The notes beneath the pieces were generated by a model, which searched no databases, was not told the DNA's origin, and worked only from the letters and a program-made list of their open reading frames with translations. Source: Euryarchaeota archaeon UBA86 (GTDB lineage Archaea; Thermoplasmatota; Poseidoniia; Poseidoniales; Thalassarchaeaceae). From it: a stretch of 14,227 nucleotides of DNA. The DNA lies in contig DAQX01000026.1 of the NCBI GenBank assembly GCA_002503055.1, forward strand, positions 1-14,227, written 5' to 3'. Both the position numbers and the translations under genes were made by a program. Position 1 is the stretch's first letter. Each line of letters opens with the position of its first letter. Positions 13,022 to 14,227 of this stretch are shown in pieces.

Positions 13022-14227
13022 TCATGCGACCACAACCTTAGGAGAAGATGCGAGAACTTCCTCACTGCAACCTTCTGCATACTGCTCGAAGTTCTCTATG
13101 AACATCTGAGCTAGCAAGTTGGCCACATTGTCATATCTCTCTTTATCGTGCCATGTCTCTCTAGGCTGGAGGATATTGTCCGGGACTCCTTGGCAAGTGG
13201 TTGGGACTTGGAATCCAAATCTTGGATCTTCCACGAATAAAACATCATCGAGATCGCCGTCGAGTGCTGCATTGAGTAGAGCGCGTGTCCAGCGTATCTT
13301 GATTCGGCTGCTAGCATCAGCACCACCAGCGACCCAACCAGTGTTGATGAGCCAGCACTTGGCTTCATTCTCACGAATCTTCTTTGAGAGTAGGTCTGCG
13401 TAGATGCTTGGATGGCGGGGCATAAACGGGGCTCCGAAGCAGGTAGAGAAGGTCGCCTGTGGCTCGGTAACTCCAATCTCTGTACCGGCGACCTTAGCAG
13501 TGTAACCGGACATGAAGTGATATGCGGCCTGCTCTGGGCTCAACTTGGATAGTGGCGGTAGTACACCGAAGGCATCACAAGTCAGGAAAACGACATTCTT
13601 CGGGTTTCCTGCCATCGAGTTAGGAGTTCGGTTCTCAATGTACTCAATTGGATATGAGCCTCTTGTATTCTGGGTCAGAGAGCCATTGTCGAAGTCGGGA
13701 GTTCCGTCTGCATTCAGGACTACATTTTCGAGAATTGAGCCGGGCATCTTTGTTGTGGCATAAATCGCCGGCTCGTCTTCCTCTGAGAGTCTAATCAACT
13801 TGGCATAGCATCCGCCCTCGAAGTTGAACACGCCGTTATCTGACCAGCCGTGCTCATCGTCTCCGACCAGTGCTCTTCCGGGGTCGGCAGAAAGGGTGGT
13901 CTTGCCGGTTCCAGAGAGTCCGAAGAACAGGGCAGTATTGTCTCCATCCGTATTCGCGGAGCAATGCATAGGCAGTAGGCCCTTTGATGGTAGAATGTGA
14001 TTCATGATGGTGAAAATTGCCTTCTTTATCTCACCCGCGTAATGGGTTCCTCCAATGATAACTAATTTCCTGTCAAGTGCAATTATTACGAACACATCAG
14101 AATTTACTCCATCACTCATGCTAGACTGTAAATCTGGCGCATGTAGGATGGTATACTCAGGGACATGATCTACCAGCTCCTCGTTGGTTGCGCGAACAAA
14201 CATGTTGTGCATGAATGCTGCATGCCA
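13022..14227 (-). CDS. pckA: ATP-dependent phosphoenolpyruvate carboxykinase, N-terminus cut by window edge
   Basis: It converts oxaloacetate and ATP to PEP, CO2 and ADP in the cytoplasm, the first step of gluconeogenesis from C4 acids. The frame runs to the right edge as WHAAFMHNMFVRA; 401 residues are present, so about 130 of a usual 530-540 are missing and the internal Met at 14212 is not the start. Counting from that Met, the substrate region GGTHYAGEIKK is at about 54-64, the PEPCK P-loop GLSGTGKTTLS at 98-108, the kinase-2 motif GDDEHGW at 117-123 and the metal-site LTCDAFGVLPP further on, followed by EPQATFSTCFGAPF and NTGW. The form is the ATP type, not the GTP type, judging by these motifs. 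The segment after NTGW reads VAGGADASSR where many homologues have a GVG-containing loop before the conserved Arg. With maeB nearby it controls carbon flow out of malate and oxaloacetate. The promoter lies outside the window. Confidence 0.95.
   Translation of the reverse strand, partial: WHAAFMHNMFVRATNEELVDHVPEYTILHAPDLQSSMSDGVNSDVFVIIALDRKLVIIGGTHYAGEIKKAIFTIMNHILPSKGLLPMHCSANTDGDNTALFFGLSGTGKTTLSADPGRALVGDDEHGWSDNGVFNFEGGCYAKLIRLSEEDEPAIYATTKMPGSILENVVLNADGTPDFDNGSLTQNTRGSYPIEYIENRTPNSMAGNPKNVVFLTCDAFGVLPPLSKLSPEQAAYHFMSGYTAKVAGTEIGVTEPQATFSTCFGAPFMPRHPSIYADLLSKKIRENEAKCWLINTGWVAGGADASSRIKIRWTRALLNAALDGDLDDVLFVEDPRFGFQVPTTCQGVPDNILQPRETWHDKERYDNVANLLAQMFIENFEQYAEGCSEEVLASSPKVVVA

Overview
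The window most likely comes from a free-living, heterotrophic marine archaeon of the Poseidoniales (Marine Group II, Thermoplasmatota) type. This is an inference from several things: giant secreted beta-propeller/fibronectin-III proteins rich in Asp and Asn, thrombospondin type-3 repeat proteins, little use of Shine-Dalgarno sites with AT-rich TATA-like boxes instead, short intergenic spaces, and a MaeB-type malic enzyme beside an ATP-type PEP carboxykinase. No rRNA, tRNA, CRISPR array or transposon was seen, and the taxonomic call rests on gene content alone.

Layout. The left 9.8 kb reads on the minus strand. In transcription order it holds (i) an 8.5-kb gene for a giant secreted, C-terminally membrane-anchored protein (N-terminal domain, about 1,600 residues of propeller repeats, about six FN3-like domains, one transmembrane helix, a very acidic cytoplasmic tail); (ii) a small zinc-ribbon protein with two membrane helices, abutting or overlapping the giant gene's stop; (iii) a 308-bp spacer carrying two near-identical hairpin-forming inverted repeats with a compensatory base change, plus a palindrome; and (iv) a secreted protein with calcium-binding type-3 repeats and a Gly/Gln-rich end, cut by the left edge. 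Together these look like a cell-surface locus.

The right 4.4 kb is central carbon metabolism. A plus-strand NADP-type malic enzyme with a phosphotransacetylase-like C-terminal domain is transcribed divergently from the giant gene across a short bidirectional promoter region. It is followed by a small glyoxalase-fold (VOC) metalloprotein. Converging on that from the right edge is a minus-strand ATP-dependent PEP carboxykinase lacking its N-terminus. Malic enzyme (malate to pyruvate plus NAD(P)H) and PEP carboxykinase (oxaloacetate to PEP) sit on the two routes out of the C4 acid pool, so this half is a C4/C3 node for growth on peptides, lipids or organic acids.

The parts that best repay a second look are the covarying inverted-repeat pair and its related palindrome at 575-832, and the giant propeller protein, which has the outside-sensor layout of propeller two-component receptors but an acidic repetitive tail where a kinase would be. 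No definite new system can be claimed from sequence alone.
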